In this document: one piece after another, positions 46,219 through 55,305 of the stretch
How the letters are laid out: the number at the start of each line of letters is the position of its first letter
Position numbering within the stretch: the stretch's first letter is position 1
NCBI GenBank assembly: GCA_023399275.1
Contig: JAEWQH010000111.1
Location: 1-56,411, forward strand
Origin: Bacillota bacterium
Lineage (GTDB): Bacteria; Bacillota; Clostridia; Christensenellales; CAG-138
DNA length: 56,411 bases
Direction: 5' to 3'
Made by a program: the position numbers and the translations under genes
Notes under the pieces: generated by a model
Seen by the model: the letters and a program-made list of their open reading frames with translations, nothing else
What the model was told of the DNA's origin: nothing
The model's database searches: none

Positions 46219-46392
46219 GCCGGTGAAACCGTTCCTTTATCTGGTGTCGGGATTGCGAGGCGGACAAGCCGCTGCCTCGGAAAGGGGCGAAATGCGGGCG
46301 ATGGGTTGCCTGCCGTCGATTCGGTTTTTCGTTTATTGTTTGGAAAGCCGGATGAAACGGTTCGTGAGAGACGTCTGCGTGACGCCCCGATT

Positions 46393-46428
46393 GGAAACGT
46401 TACTGGAAACGATACTGGAAACGTTTCC
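46393..46428 (-). promoter_or_regulatory. LacI-type operator array
   Basis: Three 12-bp units in tandem: GGAAACGTTACT, GGAAACGATACT and GGAAACGTTTCC (46393, 46405, 46417). The last is a perfect LacI/GalR palindrome with central CG; the others carry the GGAAACG half-site. They lie just downstream of the -10 box of the lacI promoter, fitting autorepression. Confidence 0.8.
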
Positions 46429-46443
46429 GGAACTTGCAAACAT

Positions 46444-46472
46444 ATTATAACCAAGAAAAATACGCTTGTCAA
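46444..46472 (-). promoter_or_regulatory. Consensus promoter of the lacI-malQ operon
   Basis: On the minus strand TTGACA (46472-46467), 17 bp, TATAAT (46449-46444): a perfect SigA consensus, overlapped downstream by the operator array. A candidate -10 for the opposite strand lipoprotein gene (TATAAT at 46638-46643) lacks a good -35. Confidence 0.92.
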
Positions 46473-46769
46473 CAGGGAAAATTTGCGTCGTGGGTCTGCG
46501 TGAAAAAATGCCGGACGCGGCGCCGAGCGGCGTAAGCCTCGGCTGAGCGGATGCGTCGCGCGCGCAGGAGCGGGGACGATGGACCGGCCGGGGGAAAGTT
46601 TGCCGAAATTTCACCATGCTGCACACTGCGCGTTTGTTATAATGATAGTGAACCTCCTGCAGGCTGAACCGCGCGAGCACCGGCTGCGTAGCCGGATGGA
46701 CGCAAGCGCGGCGGGCCCGACCGCAGGAGCGACACGAGGAACTTTTCACCAGGAGGGGGAAATACAACC

Positions 46770-47366
46770 ATGAAAAGAGCAACATCACTGATTCTGGCAC
46801 TGGCCCTTGCGGCGCTGATCTTTTCGGGCTGCGGTGCGCCCGCGGCGACGACCGGCGAGTCCGTTACGGTTACGTTTGACTTTCAGAAGCAGGACGGCTA
46901 CGCGACCAACCAGTTCGCCGTATGGGTGGAAGACGAGAATGGCGCGTTCGTAAAGACGCTGTTTGCGACCCGGTTTACCGCAGAGGGCGGCTATGTGGAG
47001 CGGCCGGCGTCGCTGCCTATTTGGGTGGAGCGCGCGGACGCGGCCAACGCGAAGGATTTGGACGCTGTCACCGGCGCAACGCCGAACTCCGGCTCGCTCA
47101 GCTATGTTTGGGACCTGACGGATGAAAGCGGCGCGCGCGTCGCCGACGGGACCTATCGGTTCTTTGTAGAGGGTACGCTGCGCTATGAAAACCAGGTACT
47201 TTACTCTGGAGAGATCGCCATCGGCGGCGCGGCGGCAAGCGCGGAGGCCACCGCGGCGTATACGTATGCCGCCGCGGCGGACGACCAGCCCGCGCTCACG
47301 GCGGAATCGCCGGAGAACGCCATGCTTGGCAACGTAAAGGCGGCGTATACGCCGGCGCAGCAGTAG
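46770..47366 (+). CDS. DUF2271 lipoprotein
   Basis: A 198-residue lipoprotein with lipobox FSGC (Cys 21). The domain shows ATNQFAVWVEDENGAFVKTL, LPIWVERAD, DAVTGATPNSGSLSYVWDL and DGTYRFFVEG, matching the DUF2271 family, which is often found next to FMN-linked electron transport and flavin transferase genes. The Ala-rich C-terminus is low complexity. Strong AGGAGGGGG site. Strong hairpin after the gene. Confidence 0.8.
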   Translation: MKRATSLILALALAALIFSGCGAPAATTGESVTVTFDFQKQDGYATNQFAVWVEDENGAFVKTLFATRFTAEGGYVERPASLPIWVERADAANAKDLDAVTGATPNSGSLSYVWDLTDESGARVADGTYRFFVEGTLRYENQVLYSGEIAIGGAAASAEATAAYTYAAAADDQPALTAESPENAMLGNVKAAYTPAQQ

Positions 47367-47387
47367 GCGATGCGCTTACCGCATATG

Positions 47388-47421
47388 TGCAAAGGCGCAG
47401 GGGAAACCCCGCGCCTTTGCA
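47388..47421. terminator. Hairpin after DUF2271 gene
   Basis: TGCAAAGGCGC and GCGCCTTTGCA arms with a GGGGAAACCCC inner stem: a long perfect hairpin, with no long T-run. Confidence 0.65.
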
Positions 47422-47456
47422 TTAGCGCCCGCCCGGTATTGCCGCGCCCGGTTGGT

Positions 47457-47486
47457 TTGACAAGATTCTCGCGCGCGTGCTACAAT
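47457..47486 (+). promoter_or_regulatory. Promoter of fused glycosyltransferase gene
   Basis: TTGACA, 18 bp, TACAAT. Transcription near 47493 fits a start codon at 47594 rather than the TTG at 47504. Confidence 0.75.
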
Positions 47487-47593
47487 CGACTCGTTGCATA
47501 TAATTGGAAACGCATCGTTGCCAGACGCTGCGGATTCCGCAAAAAAGAATGGCGCGCATGCGCGAAATATCGGATCGAAAAGAGGAGCGCAGG

Positions 47594-49945
47594 GTGGGAA
47601 GGCTTTCACCGAAGCGATTCAAAGGCTCTATCATATTGCTCTGTAAATTGGCGATCACGGCGGTTACGGCCGGCGCCTTTTTGTATTTGGCGACGCATTA
47701 TTACCCCGAGACCGACTTCTGGTTCAAGGGGTTTTTGGTGTTTGTGTTCCTCTACCTCGTGGTGTTTCTCGCGTTTGCAACGACCTACCGCTGCTTCGCC
47801 ATCGGCACCACGCGTTACCGGGAGCTGATTTTTGCCTATATCCTTTCGTCGACGCTGACAAACTTTATCTTCTACTTCATCCTTTCGCTGACGGCGAAGC
47901 AGTTGCTGCCGGTGGGCCCGATCGGCGTGATGACGCTGGTGCAGTGGGCGGCCGCAATGCTGCTCTACTTTGGCGCGGACAAGCTCTATTATGCGCTCTA
48001 CCCTGCGCGGCTGAGCATCGTGGTCTGCTCGCGGGACAGGCACGAGGCCGCGGTATTCCGCAAGATCGATTTGATGAAGGAGCGCCACACCATCGCCATG
48101 CTCGTGACCGAGGCGCAGAGCGCGGATGCGATCAAGCGCTGTATGGAGCCGTATTCCACGGTGTTTCTCGGCGACATCTCGCAGCAGCTTCGGCTGGATC
48201 TGACGGAGCACTGCTTTGAGGAGAACAAGCGGCTGTATGTGCTGCCGAGCGTGGAGGATATCATCTTTCACAACGCGCACGAGGCTATCGTAGGCGATTC
48301 GCTTGTCTACCAGTGCCGCGACCATACGTTTACGCCCGAGCAGCTTGCGGTCAAGCGGCTGATCGATATCGTCCTCTCGCTCATCGGCATCGTGATCACG
48401 AGCCCGATCATGCTGGTCTCTGCGCTGATCATCAAGCTGCAGGACGGCGGGCCGGTGTTCTTTACGCAGGAGCGCTACACCCGCAATTACAATAAGTTTA
48501 CGCTGCTGAAATTCCGCAGCATGGTCGTGGATGCGGAAAAGAACGGCGCGCTGCTCACCACGCCGGGAGATCCCCGCATCACGAAGGTTGGGCGCGTTAT
48601 GCGCGCGCTCCGTATCGACGAACTGCCGCAGTTTTTCAATATTCTGCACGGGGAGATGTCCCTGGTGGGCCCCCGCGCGGAGCGGACGGAAAACGTGGAT
48701 TACTACTGCGAACGCATGCCGGAGTTTCGCTATCGCATGAAGGTGAAGGCTGGGCTGACCGGCTACGCGCAGATCTACGGAAAATACAACACCAACTTCG
48801 AAGACAAGCTTAAGCTGGATATGCTCTATATCGAGAACTGCTCGATCCTACGGGATCTGCAGCTGATCTTCATGACGTTTCGGGTGATGTTTCTGCCCGA
48901 GGAGAGCACGGAAGGGTTCGGGGTGAGCAGCCTTTCCGACCTGGGGCAAACGTGCGACGTCGGCGAGTTTCCCTTTGCGCCGCCTGTGGAGCAGAGCGTG
49001 GTCAGCCGCGTGTCGCAGCGCCGCGCCGGGGCGGACGGTGAACGCGGAGAAGGGCGGAGCGAGACGCGAAGGAAGGGCATCATACTCGCCGGGAAGAGAG
49101 GCGCGCGGTTCTATCCGAGTACCGAAGCCATCGGCAAGCACCTGCTGCCCGTATATGACAAACCGCTGATCTATTACCCGCTCTCGACGCTGATGCTCGC
49201 TTCCATTCGGGATGTGCTCATCATCTCGGCGCCGGAGGATATCCCCGCGTTTGAACGCCTGCTCGGAACGGGCGAGCGGCTCGGAATGCGCTTTTCCTAC
49301 AAGGCGCAGGAAACACCCCGCGGCCTTGCGGACGCGCTCCTTCTAGGCGCCGAGTTCATCGGCGACGATCCTGTTTGCCTGATCCTTGGAGACAGCGTCT
49401 TTTGCGGTGAAGATCTCGAGCGGACGCTGCGCGTTGCTGCGGACCGCGCGGAGGGGGCGACCATCTTCGGTTACCCGGTCGAGGATCCGCGGGCGTTTGG
49501 CGTGGTGGCGTTTGACGAGAACAACCGCGTTACCTGCATCGAGGAGAAGCCTGAGCACCCCAAGTCCGGCTACGCCGTGCCCGGGTTGTATTTTTACGAT
49601 GGCCGCGCTGTCGAGATCGCAAAATATGTTCGCCCGTCGGCACGCGGCGAGATCGAGATCACATCCGTCAACAACGCCTATCTCACGATGGGACAGCTGC
49701 ACGTTGCGCTGCCCGGCCCCGGTATGCGCTGGCTTGACACCGGTTCGCCGGAGGGGATGCTTCGCGCCGCGAAGTATGTGGAGGAGGAGCAGTCCCGTTT
49801 GGGCCGCCGCATCGCCTGCATCGAGGAGATCGCATGGCGCAGCGGGTTTATCACCGATGAGCAGTTTGAGCGGCTCGGCGAGGACCTGCGTGCGAGCGAG
49901 TACGGGCGGTATCTGCTCTCGCTTGCGCGAGAAGGCGAAGATTGA
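47594..49945 (+). CDS. Fused priming sugar transferase and RmlA-like nucleotidyltransferase
   Basis: A 783-residue two-part protein. The first 460 residues are a polyprenyl-phosphate sugar-1-phosphate transferase (WbaP/PssY type): four N-terminal helices, a middle region, a re-entrant helix (RLIDIVLSLIGIVITSP) and the catalytic segment with FTQERYTRNYNKFTLLKFRS and LPQFFNILHGEMSLVGPRAE. After a linker of about 30 residues, a glucose-1-phosphate thymidylyltransferase-like domain starts near 494: KGIILAGKRGARFYPST where RmlA has GGSGTRLYP, then LLPVYDKPLIYYPLSTLML, LGDSVF and EEKPEHPKSGYAVPGLYFYD. Such a fusion would make an activated sugar and load it on undecaprenyl phosphate. GTG at 47594 chosen by AGAGGAG 6 bp before. 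Confidence 0.85.
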   Translation: MGRLSPKRFKGSIILLCKLAITAVTAGAFLYLATHYYPETDFWFKGFLVFVFLYLVVFLAFATTYRCFAIGTTRYRELIFAYILSSTLTNFIFYFILSLTAKQLLPVGPIGVMTLVQWAAAMLLYFGADKLYYALYPARLSIVVCSRDRHEAAVFRKIDLMKERHTIAMLVTEAQSADAIKRCMEPYSTVFLGDISQQLRLDLTEHCFEENKRLYVLPSVEDIIFHNAHEAIVGDSLVYQCRDHTFTPEQLAVKRLIDIVLSLIGIVITSPIMLVSALIIKLQDGGPVFFTQERYTRNYNKFTLLKFRSMVVDAEKNGALLTTPGDPRITKVGRVMRALRIDELPQFFNILHGEMSLVGPRAERTENVDYYCERMPEFRYRMKVKAGLTGYAQIYGKYNTNFEDKLKLDMLYIENCSILRDLQLIFMTFRVMFLPEESTEGFGVSSLSDLGQTCDVGEFPFAPPVEQSVVSRVSQRRAGADGERGEGRSETRRKGIILAGKRGARFYPSTEAIGKHLLPVYDKPLIYYPLSTLMLASIRDVLIISAPEDIPAFERLLGTGERLGMRFSYKAQETPRGLADALLLGAEFIGDDPVCLILGDSVFCGEDLERTLRVAADRAEGATIFGYPVEDPRAFGVVAFDENNRVTCIEEKPEHPKSGYAVPGLYFYDGRAVEIAKYVRPSARGEIEITSVNNAYLTMGQLHVALPGPGMRWLDTGSPEGMLRAAKYVEEEQSRLGRRIACIEEIAWRSGFITDEQFERLGEDLRASEYGRYLLSLAREGED

Positions 49946-50153
49946 GCGCGCGGGCCGCGTTGCGGATGCACAGATATGAATAATCTCTACTCAATGATTG
50001 CATAAAACGACATGGATGCAACTCGGCCGGCAGGCGCGCGCGTAACATTTACGCGCGCTTTTTTGCGCAAGCAAGTAATTCTTTGCCATTTGCGACCGTC
50101 ATTCGACATAATAACAAAAATTGGCGGTTCGTTTGTTACATGGAAAAGACTGG

Positions 50154-50182
50154 TTGAAATTCTCTAACCAATCGTGTAGTAT
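50154..50182 (+). promoter_or_regulatory. Candidate promoter of EAL protein gene
   Basis: TTGAAA, 17 bp, TAGTAT, 39 bp before the GTG start. 49946-50153 otherwise shows no gene. Confidence 0.5.
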
Positions 50183-50220
50183 ACAATAAGTGAATCAATC
50201 GAACGGGAGTATGCGCAGGC

Positions 50221-52176
50221 GTGAAGTACATCATCGTTCCGGAATATATCTCCTGCGTTCTTTTGGCGCTGATCGGCGTCTATATGCTGTTTGACAAAAA
50301 AGCCTCCTCGCCGAAGGAGACGAGCTTTCGCATCACGTTGATCCTCTCGATCGCCGCGATCATAAACAACATCATATCGATCTACTCCATCGAAAACGCC
50401 GCGCGCGTGCCGGTGATTTTTAATGTATACGTCAACATGCTCTATTTCTTCTCGGTTGCGGCGATGATGGCGATGGTGTCCATCACGACGTACTTCACCA
50501 TGTTTGAGGGGCGGTATGACGAGCCGCGCCTGCGGACTGTGATCATCGTAACGATCTGCTATTTCCTGCTGGAGACGGCGCTGGTGCTCGCGAATCTTGC
50601 GACCGGCTGGCTGTTTTACTTCGACGAATCGCACCAGTACCACCCCGGACCGCTCAACGCGGTGGGGATCGGGTTTATGGCGGTCGGCATCCTCACAGCG
50701 GTGATCTTCGGTGTGCTGGAGCGCAGACGGCTGAAAAAATCGTTTCAGCTGATCCTGTACATCATGCCAGCGATGGCGGCCATCCTCGGCGTTGTACAGT
50801 GCCTGTTTCCCCGGACCATACTGACGGGCACGATCATCGCGTTTTCGCTGCTGACGCTCTTTATCGCGGGGCAGCAGCAGCGCGCGCGTGTCGACGCGCT
50901 GACGGAGCTCTCCAACCGCGAGGCGTTTCTCAGCGACGTCAGCCGCCTTTGTCAGCGGCGCACGCCCTTTCGCATCATCCTTGTAGGGCTGAAGAACTTC
51001 AAGCAAGTCAACGGACAGTTCGGCCAGCGTGCGGGCGATGCTTTCCTGTATGCCGTCGGCGCATTCCTCTCCCAGCTCGAGCCGCGCACGGCGGTCTATC
51101 GCACCTCCGGCGCGCAGTTTTCGATCGTTGCGGCCAAGATGCCGCAGCAGGCATACGAGGCGCTGTTTTGCGCGGTGTTGGAGCGCTTTGAGCAGGAATG
51201 GCAAACCGATCTGTGCTCCGCCGAACTGCGTGCGTTTGTGGCGGACATCCGCTGCCCCGAGCATGCAGCCGGGGTAGACGAAGTGATGGCTTCGCTCGAA
51301 TATGCCACGCGCCTTGCCAAGCAGGACCCAAACGAGAAGCCTGTCCGCTTTACGGAGGGGCTGAAAAAGCAGTTTTTGCGGCGCAGCTATGTGATCGACC
51401 AGATGGAAAAGGCGCTGCGGGAGGATCGGTTTTCCCTCAATATCCAGCCCGTCTACGACATCCGCCAGCGCCGATTTACCGGCGGAGAGGTGCTTTTGCG
51501 CCTCAACGAGGACGACGGTAAGCCGATTTCGCCGGCGGAATTCATACCGATCGCAATCGAGAACGGAACCGCGACCAGGCTCGGCATGATGGTGATGGAA
51601 AAGACCTGCCGTTTTCTGCAGGCGAACCGGGATGCAAACCTCGGTTGGGTTTCGATCAACGTCTCCTCGCAGCAGGATGAGTTTGACGAGACCGTCCACC
51701 ACCTGGAAATGCTGCTTGAGCAGTACGATATCGCGCCGTCGCGCATTAAGCTGGAGATCACGGAGATGGTGCTGCTGGAGGATCTCGAGCGTGCGCGCGC
51801 GGCGATGGAGGAGCTCAACCGCCGGGGCATCGGCGTGTATCTGGACGACTTCGGCACAGGCTACAGCAACCTGGTCAACGTTTTGACGCTGCCTTTTGAG
51901 TGCGTCAAGATCGACAAGGGGTTCATTCACGGCATCGCGACGATCCCGCGCGCGCTCGGCATGCTGCAGACCGTTGTGCGGGGATTGCATAGCATGAACG
52001 TGATCGCGCTTGCGGAGGGAGTTGAAACCGAGGAGCAGGACACGATCGTGCGCGAGCTGGGGATCGACCGGATTCAGGGGTTTTACTATGCGCGGCCCAT
52101 GCCGCTGGAGGAATTTGTCTGGCTGCTCGACCAAAGCTGCCCCGTCGAGGAAAAAGGGCAAAGGAGACAGGGATAA
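50221..52176 (+). CDS. Membrane protein with degenerate GGDEF and intact EAL domain
   Basis: A 651-residue protein. About six or seven membrane helices (1-220), then a GGDEF-like domain (about 225-370) in which the active-site loop reads RTSGAQF instead of GGDEF, so it should not make c-di-GMP. The EAL domain (about 390-640) keeps metal and catalytic residues: E423 in GEVLLRL, INVSSQQ, LEITEM, LDDFGTGYSN, VKIDKGF, AEGVETEEQ and QGFYYARP. It is thus a probable membrane-bound c-di-GMP phosphodiesterase. GTG start, CGGGAG upstream. It opposes the radC gene and is monocistronic. Confidence 0.9.
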   Translation: MKYIIVPEYISCVLLALIGVYMLFDKKASSPKETSFRITLILSIAAIINNIISIYSIENAARVPVIFNVYVNMLYFFSVAAMMAMVSITTYFTMFEGRYDEPRLRTVIIVTICYFLLETALVLANLATGWLFYFDESHQYHPGPLNAVGIGFMAVGILTAVIFGVLERRRLKKSFQLILYIMPAMAAILGVVQCLFPRTILTGTIIAFSLLTLFIAGQQQRARVDALTELSNREAFLSDVSRLCQRRTPFRIILVGLKNFKQVNGQFGQRAGDAFLYAVGAFLSQLEPRTAVYRTSGAQFSIVAAKMPQQAYEALFCAVLERFEQEWQTDLCSAELRAFVADIRCPEHAAGVDEVMASLEYATRLAKQDPNEKPVRFTEGLKKQFLRRSYVIDQMEKALREDRFSLNIQPVYDIRQRRFTGGEVLLRLNEDDGKPISPAEFIPIAIENGTATRLGMMVMEKTCRFLQANRDANLGWVSINVSSQQDEFDETVHHLEMLLEQYDIAPSRIKLEITEMVLLEDLERARAAMEELNRRGIGVYLDDFGTGYSNLVNVLTLPFECVKIDKGFIHGIATIPRALGMLQTVVRGLHSMNVIALAEGVETEEQDTIVRELGIDRIQGFYYARPMPLEEFVWLLDQSCPVEEKGQRRQG

Positions 52177-52197
52177 GGACAACCGCTCAAATGAAAA

Positions 52198-52230
52198 AGC
52201 GCCGCAGAGTCGATCTCCGCGGCGCTGGCT
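52198..52230. terminator. Bidirectional terminator
   Basis: AGCGCCGC/GCGGCGCT stem followed by GGCTTT; between the EAL gene and radC. Confidence 0.75.
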
Positions 52231-52242
52231 TTACTTACGCTT

Positions 52243-53034
52243 CTAATACGGCTCCATCACGCGCAGCAATGCGCCGCTGCGCGCGGCTTGCGCCTGCAGC
52301 GCCTGATAATCTGCAAGAGAAAGCACCTCCGCATCCGCGCCGGAGACGCCGATGACCGCGCCCGTGGCGAAGCTGTACGCATGTTCGCCGCCGACGATGA
52401 TGTGATCAAACAGCTGCACGCCGATGCTGCGCAGCGCGGCGCGGACGGCTTCGGTCGCCTCCGCGTCCGCCTGGGAAGGCGTCGGATCGCCGGAGGGATG
52501 GTTGTGGATGAGCAGGATCCCGTGCGCGCGCCGCAGCAGAGCCAACTCCGCGATGTTGCGCGGGTAGATCTGCGCTTCGCTCAGCGAGCCGCTTTGCATG
52601 CGCTCGCAGCTTTGCACCGCTTTCTTGGCGTTGAGGCAAACGGCGAGCACGGCTTCGTAGGTGTTGAGCGAGAGCTCAGAGACGGCGTACCGCGCTGCCT
52701 CCACGGGGGATGTGAGGCGGATGCAGCCGTGCGCATCGGCGAGGCGATGCTGCCGCAGCCGGCGAAACAGATCTCCCTGCATGCGCAAAAAGACAGCCGC
52801 GCCCTCGCCGACGCCCTCGATGCGCATCAACTGCGGGATCTCCGCGGTGACCACGCCTTCGAGCGAGCCAAAGCGCGCGAGCAGCCTGTGCGCCAGCTCG
52901 TTGGTATCCCGGCGCGGAATAGCATAGGTCAGAAGAAGCTCGAGGAACTGGTGGTCCAGAAATGCCTCGGCCCCGTGCGACCTGTACTGCTCGCGAATGC
53001 GTTCACGATGTCCGCTGTGGATGGAATCCGGCAT
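52243..53034 (-). CDS. radC: RadC family JAB-domain protein
   Basis: A 263-residue RadC/YicR-family protein with an N-terminal UPF0758 helical part including a helix-hairpin-helix (IPQLMRIEGVGEGAAVFL) and a JAMM/MPN+ metal site (HNHPSGDPTPSQAD, about 177-190). Proposed roles in DNA repair are poorly supported; a DNA-linked metalloprotease-like or nuclease role is possible. GGGAGG precedes the ATG. Confidence 0.9.
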   Translation of the reverse strand: MPDSIHSGHRERIREQYRSHGAEAFLDHQFLELLLTYAIPRRDTNELAHRLLARFGSLEGVVTAEIPQLMRIEGVGEGAAVFLRMQGDLFRRLRQHRLADAHGCIRLTSPVEAARYAVSELSLNTYEAVLAVCLNAKKAVQSCERMQSGSLSEAQIYPRNIAELALLRRAHGILLIHNHPSGDPTPSQADAEATEAVRAALRSIGVQLFDHIIVGGEHAYSFATGAVIGVSGADAEVLSLADYQALQAQAARSGALLRVMEPY

Positions 53035-53209
53035 GGCTGCCTCCCAAAGATTGCTCTATCAGTATAGAGGATAACGCAAACGGTGTCAAAACATCCTGCG
53101 TAAAGAGGAGTCAAAATGCGGTATGCGCGCATGCAGGCCGGAAAATCATGAAGAAATACAACGCAACGTGAATTGTTTGCGACATGTGGCGGTATTTTGG
53201 CCGCAGCCC

Positions 53210-53238
53210 TTGTCAAACGATTTTGATGCGGGTAGAAT
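53210..53238 (+). promoter_or_regulatory. Promoter of tilS-hpt operon
   Basis: TTGTCA, 17 bp, TAGAAT. The start codon at 53270 fits a short leader. Confidence 0.75.
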
Positions 53239-53269
53239 AGCACTATATTTCATTCTGGAGAGCTATGCG

Positions 53270-54625
53270 GTGACTCAGGTACGACGGCGGCTGATCGGAG
53301 AAAACGAACTGGCTGCCTGCGGATGCAGCCCAAGGGATCGGGTGCTTGTCGCCTTGTCCGGCGGGGCGGATTCCACCGCGCTTCTGCTCTCGATGCGCGA
53401 GCTGCGCGACGAGGGCAGGATCGGCGCTCTGTTCGCCGCGCACCTCAACCACGGGATCCGTGGTGCGCGCGCAGAACACGACCAGCGGTGCTGCGAGGCG
53501 CTCTGCGAGCGGCTTTCCATCCCGTTTGCAACGGAGATGGCGGATGTTCCGGCCTATGCCGGGGCATGCGGCCAGTCGCTGGAGCAGGCAGGGCGGGAGG
53601 TGCGCTATGAGTTTCTGGAGCGCGCGCGAGTCTCCTTTGTGGCCGACGTGATTGCGACCGCGCATCACCGGGACGATCAGGCGGAGACGCTGCTGCTCAA
53701 CCTCATCCGCGGCAGCGGGTTGGCCGGGCTGTGCGGCATGCAGCCGCGAAACGGCAGGGTGATCCGCCCGATGCTCGGCGTGAGCCGCGCGGAGATCCTT
53801 GGCTATCTCTCGGAGCGGGGCGAGGCGTACTGTGAGGATGAGACCAATGCGGACTGCGCGGCTGCGCGCAACCGCATCCGAAACGAGCTGATGCCGCTGC
53901 TGCGGCGCTATAATCCTTCCATTGCGCGCTCGCTGAGCAAGACGGCGGAGCTGCTCTCGCAGGATGAAGCGCTGCTTTCGCGGATGGCGGGCGAGGCCGA
54001 GCGGGAGATCGCGCTCGGCGAGGGCCTGGATCGCGAGAGATTCGGCGCGCTGGCGCTGCCGATTCGCGCCCGTATTGCGCGGAGCAGGCTGCTCTTACTC
54101 AGCGGAAATGTCTCCGAGGCGGATATCCGCCGCGTGCTGGCGCTGACCGAAGCGCGCACGGGGACGGTGATCGGCCTTTCGGGCGGATACGCCGCATGGA
54201 CGGATGCGCATGCGCTCATGATTGGCAGCTACCCGCGGGCGGCCGCTTATGCGGTGCCGTTTACGCCGGCGGGCGAGACGGTTACGCCGCGCGGCACGCT
54301 GCGAAGCGAACGGGTCCGGAGCTGGCGTACGCCGGCGGACGGCATGGAGGCATATCTCGATCGGGAGAAGCTGCCCCGGGATATGGTCGTTCGATCGCGG
54401 CACGCGGGAGACCGGTTTTACCCGCTCGGCGCGCCGGGCGAGAAGAAGCTTAGCGATTTTTTCACGGATAAGAAGATCGCAAAGGAACAGAGGGATCTGC
54501 CGCTGCTCTGCTGCAGGGACGAAGTTTTCTATGTATTTGGGGTGAGCGTGTCCGAGCGCGTCAAGATCACGCCGGATACGCGGGAGATTCTCCATATAAT
54601 ATGCTACAGGGGGACCAGGGATTGA
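53270..54625 (+). CDS. tilS: tRNA(Ile)-lysidine synthase
   Basis: A 451-residue TilS, which converts cytidine 34 of the CAU-anticodon tRNA-Ile to lysidine. ATP PP-loop SGGADSTALLL (about 30-40), HLNHGIRG, TAHHRDDQAETLLLNLIRG and NADCAAARNRIRNELMP in the N-terminal domain, followed by the TilS substrate-binding and C-terminal domains (RHAGDRFYPLGAPGEKKLSD). The GTG start at 53270 has GGAG 9 bp upstream and lies after the promoter. hpt and ftsH follow, a common Firmicutes order. Confidence 0.95.
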   Translation: MTQVRRRLIGENELAACGCSPRDRVLVALSGGADSTALLLSMRELRDEGRIGALFAAHLNHGIRGARAEHDQRCCEALCERLSIPFATEMADVPAYAGACGQSLEQAGREVRYEFLERARVSFVADVIATAHHRDDQAETLLLNLIRGSGLAGLCGMQPRNGRVIRPMLGVSRAEILGYLSERGEAYCEDETNADCAAARNRIRNELMPLLRRYNPSIARSLSKTAELLSQDEALLSRMAGEAEREIALGEGLDRERFGALALPIRARIARSRLLLLSGNVSEADIRRVLALTEARTGTVIGLSGGYAAWTDAHALMIGSYPRAAAYAVPFTPAGETVTPRGTLRSERVRSWRTPADGMEAYLDREKLPRDMVVRSRHAGDRFYPLGAPGEKKLSDFFTDKKIAKEQRDLPLLCCRDEVFYVFGVSVSERVKITPDTREILHIICYRGTRD

Positions 54626-55188
54626 AAGGGCTCATCAACCACGGGGACATCGCAAAGGTGCTGATCACCGAGGAGCAGATCAAACAGCGCATTGCGGAAC
54701 TCGGCGCGCAGCTGCGCCGCGACTATGTGCAGGTGGACGGCGAGATCGTGCTCATCTGCATCCTGAAAGGCGCCGTCATGTTCTTTGCAGACCTTGCGCG
54801 CGCGATGGATCTCAACATGCAGATGGAGTTCATGGGCATCTCGAGCTACGGCAACGAGCGAAAGACCAGCGGCATCGTGCGCATCACGAAGGATATCGAT
54901 ACGTCGATCACCGGCAAGCACGTCATCATCGCGGAGGACATCATGGATAGCGGGCTGACGCTTTCGCATCTGCTCAAGCTGCTTTCGAGCCGCAGCCCCG
55001 CCTCACTGAAAATCTGTTGCCTGCTCGATAAGCCTTCGCGCAGGGAGTGCGATATCACGCCGGATTACCGCGGGTTTGAGATCCCCAATGAGTTCGTGGT
55101 CGGCTATGGGCTTGACTACGACGGATTTCTGCGCAACTTGCCGTATGTCGGCGTGCTGAAGCCTTCGGTATACAGCGCCGAAGAGTAA
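54622..55188 (+). CDS. hpt: Hypoxanthine phosphoribosyltransferase
   Basis: A 188-residue purine salvage enzyme making IMP or GMP from base and PRPP. It has the PRPP-binding loop VIIAEDIMDSGLTLSHLL near 104, and the flexible-loop region GISSYGNERKTSGIV. The TTG start at 54622 overlaps the tilS stop codon (TTGA) and is preceded by AGGGGG and AGGG; an ATG 7 codons earlier has no ribosome binding site. Confidence 0.95.
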   Translation: MKGLINHGDIAKVLITEEQIKQRIAELGAQLRRDYVQVDGEIVLICILKGAVMFFADLARAMDLNMQMEFMGISSYGNERKTSGIVRITKDIDTSITGKHVIIAEDIMDSGLTLSHLLKLLSSRSPASLKICCLLDKPSRRECDITPDYRGFEIPNEFVVGYGLDYDGFLRNLPYVGVLKPSVYSAEE

Positions 55189-55305
55189 CGAAAACGATAC
55201 GCGGTGTCCGCGCCCAGGGGGCGGGGCGCCGGTCGCGCCGGCGGACGGGCCGGGCGAATTGTGCGGCAGCGTCTTTTGCGCCAGCCGCAGATGGAGGAAA
55301 GGTAG

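Noticed and set aside
46393..46428. CRISPR-like or satellite repeat
   Set aside because: Units are 12 bp, directly adjacent and match a LacI operator; no spacers.
50164..52182. 672-codon open frame opposite the EAL gene
   Set aside because: Antisense artefact of high-GC codon bias; the plus strand encodes a clear GGDEF-EAL protein.
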